Positions 1-7,108 of a stretch of 37,724 bases of DNA are shown here, piece by piece; within the stretch, counting starts at the first letter, position 1, and the number at the start of each line of letters is the position of its first letter. The position numbers and the translations under genes were made by a program. This stretch comes from an uncultured Devosia sp. (lineage in GTDB: Bacteria; Pseudomonadota; Alphaproteobacteria; Rhizobiales; Devosiaceae). The notes under the pieces were generated by a model. It made no database searches and had not been told where the DNA came from. It worked only from the letters and a program-made list of their open reading frames with translations. The DNA is taken from the NCBI RefSeq assembly GCF_913055165.1, contig NZ_CAJXJS010000037.1, positions 1-37,724 on the forward strand, read 5' to 3'.

Positions 1-28
1 AGGCAAAATCGTCGGGAATAGCGGACAT
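1..28 (-). CDS. Start of an unidentified gene running off the left edge
   Basis: A minus-strand ATG at 28 opens a reading frame (M-S-A-I-P-D-D-F-A) that leaves the window after nine codons. An AGGA lies about six bases upstream on the minus strand, a reasonable ribosome-binding site. Nothing can be said about function from nine residues. It is the same strand as the next gene and could follow it in one transcript. Confidence 0.35.
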
Positions 29-97
29 GATGATCCTGGGCGCCGCGCCGGGGCTGCGGGCGGCGTTCAAAAAAGGGGAGATAGAAGGGGATGCGGA

Positions 98-118
98 GGA
101 GCCCTTGGAAGAGGCTCC
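98..118 (-). terminator. Possible terminator after the GIY-YIG gene
   Basis: GGAGCC (98-103) pairs with GGCTCC (113-118) around a 9-nt loop, just beyond the minus-strand stop at 134. A T-run on the minus strand lies farther downstream (about 69-75), not immediately after the stem, so this is a weak intrinsic terminator candidate. Confidence 0.3.
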
Positions 119-133
119 CCTAGCTGACCTGGC

Positions 134-1021
134 CTAGGGCTGGCGCGGCAACGGGCCAGGCATGCCGTTGCGCACCGCGCAGAGGCGTTTCCAGGCCGCC
201 GGACCAAAGCCTTTCGAGCCGGCAACAAAGAGGGCTACCCCGCTGGCGGTGGAAAAGCTCAAGTCCCGGCGCGTCACCAGAAGGCGTGGATCGCTTTCAT
301 GGGGACGCAGGCACCCGGCATAGAGCAGGCTTTCCAGGCGCACCCGGACCAGCTGTCCGGCGGAAGGGACCGGGGTCGACCAAATCTGGCTGCCGCGCAG
401 CAGCACCCATTCGCCTTCGTCGGTCTCAACCGCCTGGGCTTCAATCTCCTTGCCGGTGAAGCCATAGAGCGTGCCATTGTGGACGCCGACAAAATCATCC
501 CCGAGAATATCGCCATTGCTCGTTGCGCCGGCCAGGAGGGCCCTCTCCGGGATCGTGGTCAGCACATGACCGGTGCTGGCAACGATCTGCAGGGCGCGAC
601 CACAAAACGCGCGCACTTTCCCGTAGCGCTCGGCCAGCGGCGCACCGCGCGGGATGAGGCCGATGGTGGCAAAGCCCGCGACTTCGTTGAGGGTTTCCCA
701 AATTATGCGCTCGGCCGCCTGGGCATCGCCAAGGCTCCAGCGATCCTCGGCCTCGGTAATGACGAAGAGGTGTTGGACCGCTCCATAGGCATCAAGATGC
801 GGGCTTTCCCCGGCACGGGCCGAATAGCGGCTCGATACACCGACATAGGCCCGTTCATCATCGTAAAAGGCCAGATAGACGGCCGGTCCGGTGACGCGCA
901 GGCGCGCCAGTTCGGCGCGGCGTGGACCGGGGACATGCAGCACTGCCGGCACCAGGGGATTGGTGTCATCACCGTAAAAGGTGACAGAAGAAAAACGGGG
1001 GGACATGGAGAGAAAAGACAC
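134..1021 (-). CDS. GIY-YIG-like / DUF4357-like protein
   Basis: About 295 residues. Near residues 48-61 the segment VYLAFYDDERAYVG has the spacing of a GIY-YIG core (VY...YVG), followed by an Arg-containing stretch and a Glu in AERIIWE that could be the conserved acidic position. The last ~90 residues (GSQIW, then DLSFSTASGVALFVAG and a terminal Trp-Lys) resemble DUF4357, often found at the C-terminus of GIY-YIG family proteins. The nuclease motif is degenerate (VYL rather than GIY), so activity is uncertain. GTG at 1021 is chosen because GGGAG lies seven bases upstream; ATG at 1006 is the alternative. It stands alone, separated from cysE by about 490 bp. Family call is from motif recognition only. 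Confidence 0.6.
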   Translation of the reverse strand: MSFLSMSPRFSSVTFYGDDTNPLVPAVLHVPGPRRAELARLRVTGPAVYLAFYDDERAYVGVSSRYSARAGESPHLDAYGAVQHLFVITEAEDRWSLGDAQAAERIIWETLNEVAGFATIGLIPRGAPLAERYGKVRAFCGRALQIVASTGHVLTTIPERALLAGATSNGDILGDDFVGVHNGTLYGFTGKEIEAQAVETDEGEWVLLRGSQIWSTPVPSAGQLVRVRLESLLYAGCLRPHESDPRLLVTRRDLSFSTASGVALFVAGSKGFGPAAWKRLCAVRNGMPGPLPRQP

Positions 1022-1507
1022 TAAGGCGCTCCCACGCGGATCCAGGACCGGACACCGCGTCAACACGAACAGGAAAGGAAACTGACAGAACGGACGAAAG
1101 GGGCGGATGCCGCTAGGGCGCGCGCCACGTCAGCGCCAGGGGAGCCGTCTCAATCTCGATCGGATGGGGAAAAGCGACTGCCGGGAAGCGGCAGCGATTG
1201 TGCAGGACGCGCGTCCCGCTAGGATTGGCCTCAGCCATGTTGCACCTGCTAGATCAGGTTGATGTGGTCAGGCCGTCGGTCCGTTGGCGCGGATCGGCGG
1301 CCGCTTCTTATGCGAAGCGACCCGGCCAGTCCGAATCGTTCATCGATCCGGCATCAAGCACACTGCACAAGGTTCTGCCTTCGTTCCAGATCAATTCGAG
1401 CTCATGGTTAACAGGAGAAAACGGCCTCTGGTATCAAGGCTTGTAGTCGTACCTAGACCTTGGCCTGTTGTTCAGACACTCTCTCGATCGAGGACTGGTC
1501 TGGAAAG
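1022..1507. other. Gene-free stretch between the cysE end and the GIY-YIG start
   Basis: About 490 bp with no convincing coding frame; the short frames here have no family resemblance or good ribosome-binding sites. It holds a 12-bp palindrome GGACGCGCGTCC at 1205-1216. It must contain the promoter for the minus-strand gene ending at 134 and any cysE terminator, but no clear stem with a T-run was seen. No riboswitch or tRNA was recognised. Confidence 0.5.
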
Positions 1508-2338
1508 TCAGTCCGCAACCCTATCGTGGACCAATACCATCTGGTCCATCACCAGCGCCGGCTGCGCACACCCCGCCTCGCCGATGACCTTGGCTGGAAC
1601 GCCGGCAACGGTGGTCCGCGGCGGCACATCCTTTAGGACAACGGAACCGGCACCGACGCGGCTGCAGTCCCCGACCTTGATATTGCCCAGCACCTTGGCG
1701 CCTGCACCGATCAACACGCCATTGCCGATCTTGGGATGGCGATCCTGATCGGCCTTGCCGGTGCCGCCCAGGGTCACATTCTGCAATAGCGAGACATTGT
1801 CGCCGACGACGGCGGTTTCGCCGATAACGAGCCCTGTGCCATGATCCAGCATGACGCCCTTGCCCATCGGAACGGCAGGGTTGATGTCGACCTGGAATAC
1901 CTGGCTTGAACGGCTCTGCAGGTACAATGCAAAGTCCCGGCGCCCACTTTTATGCATGGCGTGCGCAAAACGGTGGGTCTGGATGGCCTGATAACCCTTG
2001 AAGTAGAGCAGCGGCTCAATGGCACGATGGCAAGCCGGATCGCGTTCGAGCGTCGCCGCAAGATCGACACGGGCGGCCTGTCCGATTTCAGGGTGATCCC
2101 GAAGCGTTTCCTCGAACGCCTGGCGGATCATGTCGGCCGAAACATCCTCGTGATCGAGACGCGTCGCCAGGCGATGGGCCAGCGCTTCTTCCAGGGTTTC
2201 GTGATTGAGGACGGTCGACAGGACCAGATTGGCCAGGAATGGCTCATTGTCCAATACCTGTTTCGCCCCCGCGCGCACGGCCTCCCAGACCGGATCCACT
2301 GCCTGAATCTGGGCGGATTTCTTGGCGTTGCCGCTCAT
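1508..2338 (-). CDS. cysE: Serine O-acetyltransferase
   Basis: 276 residues, the normal length for CysE. It transfers acetyl from acetyl-CoA to L-serine, giving O-acetylserine for cysteine synthesis in the cytoplasm. An N-terminal helical domain (roughly residues 10-140) is followed by a left-handed beta-helix of hexapeptide repeats (about 150-255). The signature runs include MLDHGTGLVIGETAVVGDN and LGGTGK...DRHPKIG, containing the His/Asp catalytic region. ATG at 2338 is preferred over longer starts because family members begin just before the VDPVWEAV segment. The tail after the beta-helix probably corresponds to the region that binds cysteine synthase in other CysE proteins, though its sequence is not diagnostic. 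The alpha/beta hydrolase gene lies upstream on the same strand, 80 bp away. Confidence 0.93.
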   Translation of the reverse strand: MSGNAKKSAQIQAVDPVWEAVRAGAKQVLDNEPFLANLVLSTVLNHETLEEALAHRLATRLDHEDVSADMIRQAFEETLRDHPEIGQAARVDLAATLERDPACHRAIEPLLYFKGYQAIQTHRFAHAMHKSGRRDFALYLQSRSSQVFQVDINPAVPMGKGVMLDHGTGLVIGETAVVGDNVSLLQNVTLGGTGKADQDRHPKIGNGVLIGAGAKVLGNIKVGDCSRVGAGSVVLKDVPPRTTVAGVPAKVIGEAGCAQPALVMDQMVLVHDRVAD

Positions 2339-2419
2339 GTCGCGTGTCCCCGCTTCATCGATAAGTGACGATATAAGCCAGATCGCCTTCCGGTTCAAAG
2401 CCAAAGCTGGCTGATTGGT

Positions 2420-3190
2420 TCACGAAGCCGGTAGATTTGACATTTGCCGCTGGAGGAAGTCCAGCGTCCCAGCCTTGAAGACCTTGTCTCCAGTCGCGCG
2501 CATATGGTCGCGCTTGGGGATGACAAGTGCCTCGCCCTTCGGAAGCAACTCCGCCAAGGCCTCTGGACCGCCAGCCATGTCGTCTGCTTCGCCCACTGCC
2601 ACCAATACCGGGACCTCGATCCGCCGCACATCGGCCCTGGCCATAGGCTGTCGTGACGTTTCCATGCAGGCCGCGAGGGCCTCCCGGTCGGAGCCAGTGT
2701 GATCGGCAAAGATACGGAACTGGCGGGCGGTCGGATGTTTCAGGTCCGAAAGGTCGGGCGCGCGCAGCCCGGCGATGATGTCGTTGCCATCGGTCAGTCC
2801 GTTAATCAGATTCATGCCCATGCCGCCAAATATGGCCGCGACAACGCGCTCGGGATGATTGAAGGCCATGAAGGCGGCGATGCGCGCGCCCATCGAATAG
2901 CCCAGAACGACGGCCCGCTCGATTCCCAAGTGGTCAAGCAGCGCGATGGCGTCCTCCGCCATCTGCGTGGGATAGTAGAGTTCGGGGTCATGGGGCTTGT
3001 CCGATTGGCCATGCCCGCGATTGTCGAGCGTGATCGCTTGATAACCTGCGCCAACCAGGGTCTCGACCCAGCCCGTCTCGACCCAGTTGACCTTGCCGCT
3101 CGAGGCAAAGCCATGGACGAGCAGAACCGGAAACCCGTCTCCGGCGATATCGTAGGCAAGCGAGAGACCGGAACTGGTAAAGCTGGGCAT
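2420..3190 (-). CDS. Alpha/beta-fold hydrolase
   Basis: 256 residues, cytoplasmic. The oxyanion-side motif LLVHGFASS lies near residues 20-30, the nucleophile elbow GYSMG near residue 97, an acidic residue in EADD about 40 residues before the end, and the probable catalytic His in KRDHMRATG near 240. This is the full Ser-Asp-His set of a typical hydrolase, and the GHGQSDKP stretch is also family-typical. The substrate is unknown; esterase or C-C hydrolase are both possible. ATG at 3190 has AGAGAGGA upstream; longer starts would add a basic non-homologous tail. It is divergent from the zinc-finger gene at 3321, so the 130 bp between must hold both promoters. Confidence 0.85.
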   Translation of the reverse strand: MPSFTSSGLSLAYDIAGDGFPVLLVHGFASSGKVNWVETGWVETLVGAGYQAITLDNRGHGQSDKPHDPELYYPTQMAEDAIALLDHLGIERAVVLGYSMGARIAAFMAFNHPERVVAAIFGGMGMNLINGLTDGNDIIAGLRAPDLSDLKHPTARQFRIFADHTGSDREALAACMETSRQPMARADVRRIEVPVLVAVGEADDMAGGPEALAELLPKGEALVIPKRDHMRATGDKVFKAGTLDFLQRQMSNLPAS

Positions 3191-3320
3191 GAATGTCCTC
3201 TCTGGTTTGCTTCGGGTGTTGCGGCTTCGCGCCGCAAAATCAAGCACCCCTTTGCCCTTTTCTTGACAAGGGGCTTTGGCTATGGTCGCGCCAAATCAAA
3301 CACCACCCCAGGTTCCTACC

Positions 3321-3566
3321 ATGGCACACGGCGCGACCCCGCATTTCCACAACACTGAAGGCCTGCGCAGCATCGAGATCGGCTCCAAGGAATTCCAGTG
3401 TGTCGGCGCCCTGCCCCCATTCGATCATCCGCACGTGTTCCTGGACATGGGCAAGGACACCGAGATCGTCTGCCCCTATTGCTCCACGCTCTATATCTTC
3501 AAGGCCGAACTGGGCGAGGGCCAGGCCAACCCGGCTTCTGCCATCTTCGAGGCACACGCCGCCTGA
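3321..3566 (+). CDS. Small zinc-finger protein (zf-CHCC / NDUFS6-like)
   Basis: 81 residues. The pattern FQCVGALPPFDHPHVFLDM followed by CPYCSTLY gives the C-x(n)-H-x(n)-C-x2-C spacing of the zf-CHCC family, which includes the accessory complex I subunit NDUFS6 in alphaproteobacteria and mitochondria. A structural Zn site is therefore expected. The ATG at 3321 is used because the conserved part starts right after it; an in-frame upstream start at 3276 would add 15 residues. It ends nine bases before the FAD monooxygenase start, so the two are probably co-transcribed. Confidence 0.8.
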   Translation: MAHGATPHFHNTEGLRSIEIGSKEFQCVGALPPFDHPHVFLDMGKDTEIVCPYCSTLYIFKAELGEGQANPASAIFEAHAA

Positions 3567-3575
3567 GTTGATGTC

Positions 3576-4754
3576 ATGCCCGCCTCGGGCCGCAGCTACG
3601 TAATCGCAGGCGCCGGCATTGCCGGGATGACCATGGCGCTCGCGCTGGCCAAGTTCGGCGCCACCGTCGTGGTGCTGGAGCGCAACCACACGATCCAGGA
3701 GTTCGGCGCCGGACTGCAGATCAGTCCCAACGCGCGGCGTATCCTGGACCGGCTTGGTCTTGGCGAGGCCCTGGACCGGGTCAGCCTTGAGCCAAACGCA
3801 CTCGACATCTATCCGCAAGGCCACCAGCATCCGCTGATCAGCATGGAGCTGGGCGCCATCATGCGCGAGCGCTTCGGCGCCCGCTACGCGGTGATGCACC
3901 GCGCGGACCTGGCCGACGTGCTCTGCAAGGCCTGCCGGCGCTTTGCCAATATCGACATCCTGTTCGGCGTGCGCAGCTGGGACGTCGTCACCCATGCGCG
4001 AGGAGTGACCGTGGCGATCGACGAGGCCGACGGGCAGAGCCGGACGGTGCGCGCCAATGGCTTTATTGGAGCTGATGGCGTGCACTCCCAGACTCGGCTT
4101 TCCGTGCTGGAGGGGCCGGCGGCACAATTCCGTGGCCGGATCGCCTGGCGGTGCCTCGTGCCGGTCGATTCGATGGCCGGGCAGATCGCGCTGGACCGGG
4201 TGTCGGTCTTTTTTGGCAGTGGCTTTCACCTGGTCTGCTATCCCCTGCCGCACCGCAAGCAGGTCAACCTGGCGCTTTTCATGCCCGGTGGGATGCCCAA
4301 AGACGGCGAGCAGCCGCGACCGGCGCGCCCAGGCCAGCGTGTGAGCACCATACTCGGTGCGGCCGGAGACGGCTGGACGCCGTGGCCAATGTACACGGTG
4401 GATGCGCCGGATTGGCACCAAGGCAATATCGGCATTATCGGCGATGCCGCCCACGCCATGGTCCCTTTCCAGGCGCAGGGTGCCGCCATGGGCATAGAGG
4501 ACGCGGCAACGCTTGCGCCGCTTCTGGCTGGAACCGAAACGGCCGAAACCGCCATGTCCCGCTATGCCGAACTGCGCAAGCCGCGGATCCGGCGGGTTGC
4601 CGCATTGTCGGCGGAGAATGGACGCATATTTCATATGGCCTGGCCGCTGAGCATGGCGCGCGACGCGGTCATGCGGCTGCAGGGCCCCAGGGCCCATCTG
4701 AGACGGCTCGACTGGGTCTATGCCCATGACGTGGGGGATGGCCCGGGGGCCTGA
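3576..4754 (+). CDS. FAD-dependent monooxygenase (UbiH / salicylate hydroxylase type)
   Basis: 392 residues. The Rossmann GxGxxG motif GAGIAG lies at 12-17 with the acidic strand end VVVLER. The second motif GADGVHSQTR is central, and the FAD ribityl-binding GDAAHAMVPFQAQGA lies near residue 289. Together these define group A flavoprotein monooxygenases, which hydroxylate aromatic rings with NAD(P)H and O2. QISPNARRILDRLGL near residue 50 is typical of the salicylate-hydroxylase-like subgroup. The actual substrate cannot be read from sequence. It follows the zinc-finger gene by nine bases and precedes the MFS exporter, but no aromatic-catabolic genes are nearby. Confidence 0.87.
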   Translation: MPASGRSYVIAGAGIAGMTMALALAKFGATVVVLERNHTIQEFGAGLQISPNARRILDRLGLGEALDRVSLEPNALDIYPQGHQHPLISMELGAIMRERFGARYAVMHRADLADVLCKACRRFANIDILFGVRSWDVVTHARGVTVAIDEADGQSRTVRANGFIGADGVHSQTRLSVLEGPAAQFRGRIAWRCLVPVDSMAGQIALDRVSVFFGSGFHLVCYPLPHRKQVNLALFMPGGMPKDGEQPRPARPGQRVSTILGAAGDGWTPWPMYTVDAPDWHQGNIGIIGDAAHAMVPFQAQGAAMGIEDAATLAPLLAGTETAETAMSRYAELRKPRIRRVAALSAENGRIFHMAWPLSMARDAVMRLQGPRAHLRRLDWVYAHDVGDGPGA

Positions 4755-4841
4755 CGGCACCGGCCTTGCCTTGACGGCCCGGGCCGTGTCAATTGCATCG
4801 CACCATTCCGGTGGAACAAAGAAGAAGGTAACACCCACCGC

Positions 4842-6179
4842 ATGCAAGCTGCGACTCGTTCTCGCCTGACCCTGATCTGCATTCTGATCACCATTCTGAT
4901 CGATATGATCGGGGTGGGGATAATTGTGCCGGTCTTGCCAGAACTGCTCGAGGAGCTGACCGGCGGCAGCGTGGCCGAGGCAGCAGTGATTGGCGGCTAT
5001 CTGGTGTTTGCCTATGCCTTCATGCAGTTCGTGTTTTCCCCGGTCCTGGGTAATCTGTCCGACCGGTTCGGGCGACGGCCCGTGCTGCTGCTCTCGCTGC
5101 TGGGCCTGACCTTCGACTATCTCATGATGTCGATCGCCCCCTTTGTCTGGTACCTGTTCGTCGGCCGGATCATAGCGGGCATTGCGGGGGCCGCCCTGGC
5201 GACGGCGACCGCCTATATGGCCGACATCACCCCGCCCCACAAACGCACCCACCGCTTCGGACTGATCGGAGCGGCCTTCGGCCTGGGCTTCATCATCGGC
5301 CCGGTCATCGGCGGCGAGCTGGGCGAAATCGGTCCGCGCGTGCCCTTCTTTGCCGCGGCGGGGCTGGCCTTTGCCAATTTCCTGTTCGGCCTGTTTGTGC
5401 TGCCCGAGAGCCTGCCCAAATCCAACCGGCGCAAGTTCAATATCCGCCGCGCCAACCCGCTGGGTGCCGTCCTGGCGCTGCGGCAATATTCGTCGGTTCT
5501 CTGGCTGCTGGCCGTGCTGTTCTTCCTGCAGCTGGCCACCCAGGCGCTGCCCACGATCTTCAGCTATTTCACCGTTGAGGTCTTCGAATTCTCCTCCTCG
5601 ACGATCGGGCGTACGCTGGGAGCCTTCGGGATCGGCTTCGCTTTCAGCCAGGCCGTTCTCGCCGGCCCGCTTGCCAGGGGAATGGGCGAACCCGCCGTCG
5701 GCATCATCGGCTTGCTGGCAGCAGCGGTCGCCTTTGCGGGCATCGCCTTTTCGGCCGATGTCTATCAGCTCTATCTGTTCATCGCGATCGGTTGCGTCAG
5801 CGGCCTGGCTCCACCGGCCATCAATGGTGTGCTCTCGCGACAGGTGCCGGACAACAGCCAGGGGGAACTGCAGGGCGCGGTCAACGCCGCCAGCTCGCTG
5901 GCCACGATCATCGGGCCGCTCGGGGCCACGCAGATCTTTTCCTATTACACCACGACACCCACTTCCGATCACTATTTCCCCGGTGCGCCCTTCGTGGCCT
6001 GCGGCATTGCCGTCATCCTCGCGCTGATCATCTTTGCCATTGCCGCCTGGCGGTTCGAGCTGGGCCGGCGCCCGAGCATTGCCGACCACCCCCATGCTCC
6101 GGAGGTGCCGCCACCCGGACAGGTGCGCGTGGCGCCGATCGAAGAGGACGAAGACGATGCACATCCGCCGCGCCACTGA
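4842..6179 (+). CDS. MFS efflux transporter, TetA-like
   Basis: 445 residues, inner membrane, with about 12 hydrophobic segments. MFS motif A appears as GNLSDRFGRRPVLL after TM2. The segment GRIIAGIAGAALATATAYMADI with FIIGPVIGG resembles TetA-class drug:H+ antiporters. LTLICILITILIDMIGVGII at the N-terminus is also characteristic of that subgroup. The C-terminus is a hydrophilic acidic tail. Tetracycline export is one possibility among many, and substrate cannot be assigned from sequence. The next gene starts inside its last 23 bases, indicating translational coupling. Confidence 0.87.
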   Translation: MQAATRSRLTLICILITILIDMIGVGIIVPVLPELLEELTGGSVAEAAVIGGYLVFAYAFMQFVFSPVLGNLSDRFGRRPVLLLSLLGLTFDYLMMSIAPFVWYLFVGRIIAGIAGAALATATAYMADITPPHKRTHRFGLIGAAFGLGFIIGPVIGGELGEIGPRVPFFAAAGLAFANFLFGLFVLPESLPKSNRRKFNIRRANPLGAVLALRQYSSVLWLLAVLFFLQLATQALPTIFSYFTVEVFEFSSSTIGRTLGAFGIGFAFSQAVLAGPLARGMGEPAVGIIGLLAAAVAFAGIAFSADVYQLYLFIAIGCVSGLAPPAINGVLSRQVPDNSQGELQGAVNAASSLATIIGPLGATQIFSYYTTTPTSDHYFPGAPFVACGIAVILALIIFAIAAWRFELGRRPSIADHPHAPEVPPPGQVRVAPIEEDEDDAHPPRH

Positions 6180-6639
6180 CGCCGACTGGCCGCAGCTCTG
6201 GGCCATTATCGAACCCATCATGCGCGCCGGCGAAACCTTCGCCCTGCCCCGCGATGGCGATGAGGCAGTGGCCCGCGCCTATTTTGCCTCCACCGAGAAG
6301 GTCAATTTTGTCGCCGAGGATGGCGGCACCATCCTGGGAGCGAGCTATGTGCGGCCCAACCAGCAGGGGGGCGGCAGCCACATCGCCAATTGCGGCTACA
6401 TGACTGCAGCCGCTGCACGCGGCCGCGGCATCGCCCGCGCCTTGTGCAGCCATTCCATCGACTACTGCCGCGAGGCTGGCTTCAAGGGCATTCAATACAA
6501 TTTCGTGGTCTCGACCAATGAGGCCGCCGTCCATCTTTGGCAGTCCCTGGGCTTTGCCATCGTGGGAACGCTCCCCGGCGCCTTTGACCATCCAACCCAT
6601 GGCTTCGTGGACGCCTATGTGATGTTTCGGGCGCTCTGA
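6157..6639 (+). CDS. GNAT-family N-acetyltransferase
   Basis: 160 residues, cytoplasmic. It has the GNAT fold order: MHIRRATDADWPQLW at the N-terminus, a central beta strand (GYMTAAAARGRGIARAL) with the acetyl-CoA-binding R-G-x-G-x-A motif near residue 90, and VSTNEAAVHLWQSLGF, the usual motif B. The substrate is unknown. The start at 6157 is chosen because GAAGAGGA lies a few bases upstream within the MFS gene end and the conserved domain begins there; a longer frame from 6034 adds unrelated residues. It overlaps the MFS gene by 23 bases, so both are in one transcript. A gene-free convergent gap follows. Confidence 0.88.
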   Translation: MHIRRATDADWPQLWAIIEPIMRAGETFALPRDGDEAVARAYFASTEKVNFVAEDGGTILGASYVRPNQQGGGSHIANCGYMTAAAARGRGIARALCSHSIDYCREAGFKGIQYNFVVSTNEAAVHLWQSLGFAIVGTLPGAFDHPTHGFVDAYVMFRAL

Positions 6640-6709
6640 CATCATCGCTGCCTGCTGCACCGATATCCGCACGACGCCCTGCGCCTGCGGTTGTGAGACA
6701 AGAGCGGAG

Positions 6710-6765
6710 TCCCGAGACGGCTGCCGTCCCTGAAACTAAAAAATGAGACGAAAGCCGTCTCGGGA
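6710..6765. repeat. 13-bp perfect inverted repeat with competing local hairpins
   Basis: TCCCGAGACGGCT (6710-6722) is the exact reverse complement of AGCCGTCTCGGGA (6753-6765), with a 30-nt loop. Each arm can instead form its own hairpin: GACGG-ctg-CCGTC at 6716-6728 and GAGACG-aaagc-CGTCTC at 6745-6761. The long-range stem and the two local stems exclude each other. Function is unknown. Confidence 0.7.
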
Positions 6766-7063
6766 ACGCCGGGATTTCTCGATAGGGGATAACTTGGCGA
6801 GCTGTCCGGCACGACCGCCCCTAGGGCGCCCGCCTTCAGCTGCTGGTGATTAATCCAGCAGCAGGCGCGAACTCTCACCCGCCGACCCCCAGACCATGAC
6901 GGCACGCGACTGCCCCATGCCCGGCTTTCCCTCCCGCCACTGGTCGCTGCAGGCCGCCCTATCGCGAGAGGAATGAGGGGATTATGCAGGAGATTTAGGG
7001 TGCGGGGATAAGTGGGCCGTCGGACCGCCGCCACTCGGCAGCGCGGCAATCTTTCCGGACATG

Positions 7064-7090
7064 AAAAGCTCCGCCGAAGCGGGGCTTTTT
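7064..7090. terminator. Bidirectional intrinsic terminator, gnd / GNAT side
   Basis: AAAAGCTCCGC (7064-7074) pairs with GCGGGGCTTTT (7079-7089) around a CGAA tetraloop, with one U-G pair. T-runs end the stem on both strands. It lies 20 bp after the gnd stop on the minus strand and can serve transcripts from either side. Confidence 0.75.
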
Positions 7091-7108
7091 AGTCATTGGC
7101 GATGGGCC

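Larger units (their letters stand above)
6640..7108. other. Gene-free convergent gap with several inverted repeats
   Basis: About 470 bp between the GNAT gene (plus) and gnd (minus), downstream of both. The one longer minus-strand frame (6642-7049) is Arg/Pro/Ser-rich with no family resemblance and is not accepted as a gene. The stretch holds the two-state inverted repeat at 6710-6765, an 8-bp stem at 6839-6862 (GCTGCTGG/CCAGCAGC, 8-nt loop) and a bidirectional terminator at 7064-7090. It could encode a small RNA, but none of the standard RNAs (tmRNA, 4.5S, RNase P) was recognised. Confidence 0.5.

Noticed and set aside
1205..1216. 12-bp palindrome GGACGCGCGTCC
   Set aside because: Single short palindrome in GC-rich DNA with no promoter context; likely chance.
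1198..1748. Plus-strand frames upstream of and over the cysE end
   Set aside because: No ribosome-binding sites or domain patterns; partly antisense to cysE.
3240..6221. 993-codon open frame on the minus strand
   Set aside because: It is antisense to the zinc-finger, monooxygenase and MFS genes, is rich in His/Gln/Arg/Gly without any fold pattern, and crosses gene gaps. Long antisense frames are expected in GC-rich DNA; the plus-strand genes have clear motifs.
6642..7049. 135-codon minus-strand frame in the convergent gap
   Set aside because: Arg/Pro/Ser-rich, no family resemblance, runs through inverted repeats; not accepted as a gene.
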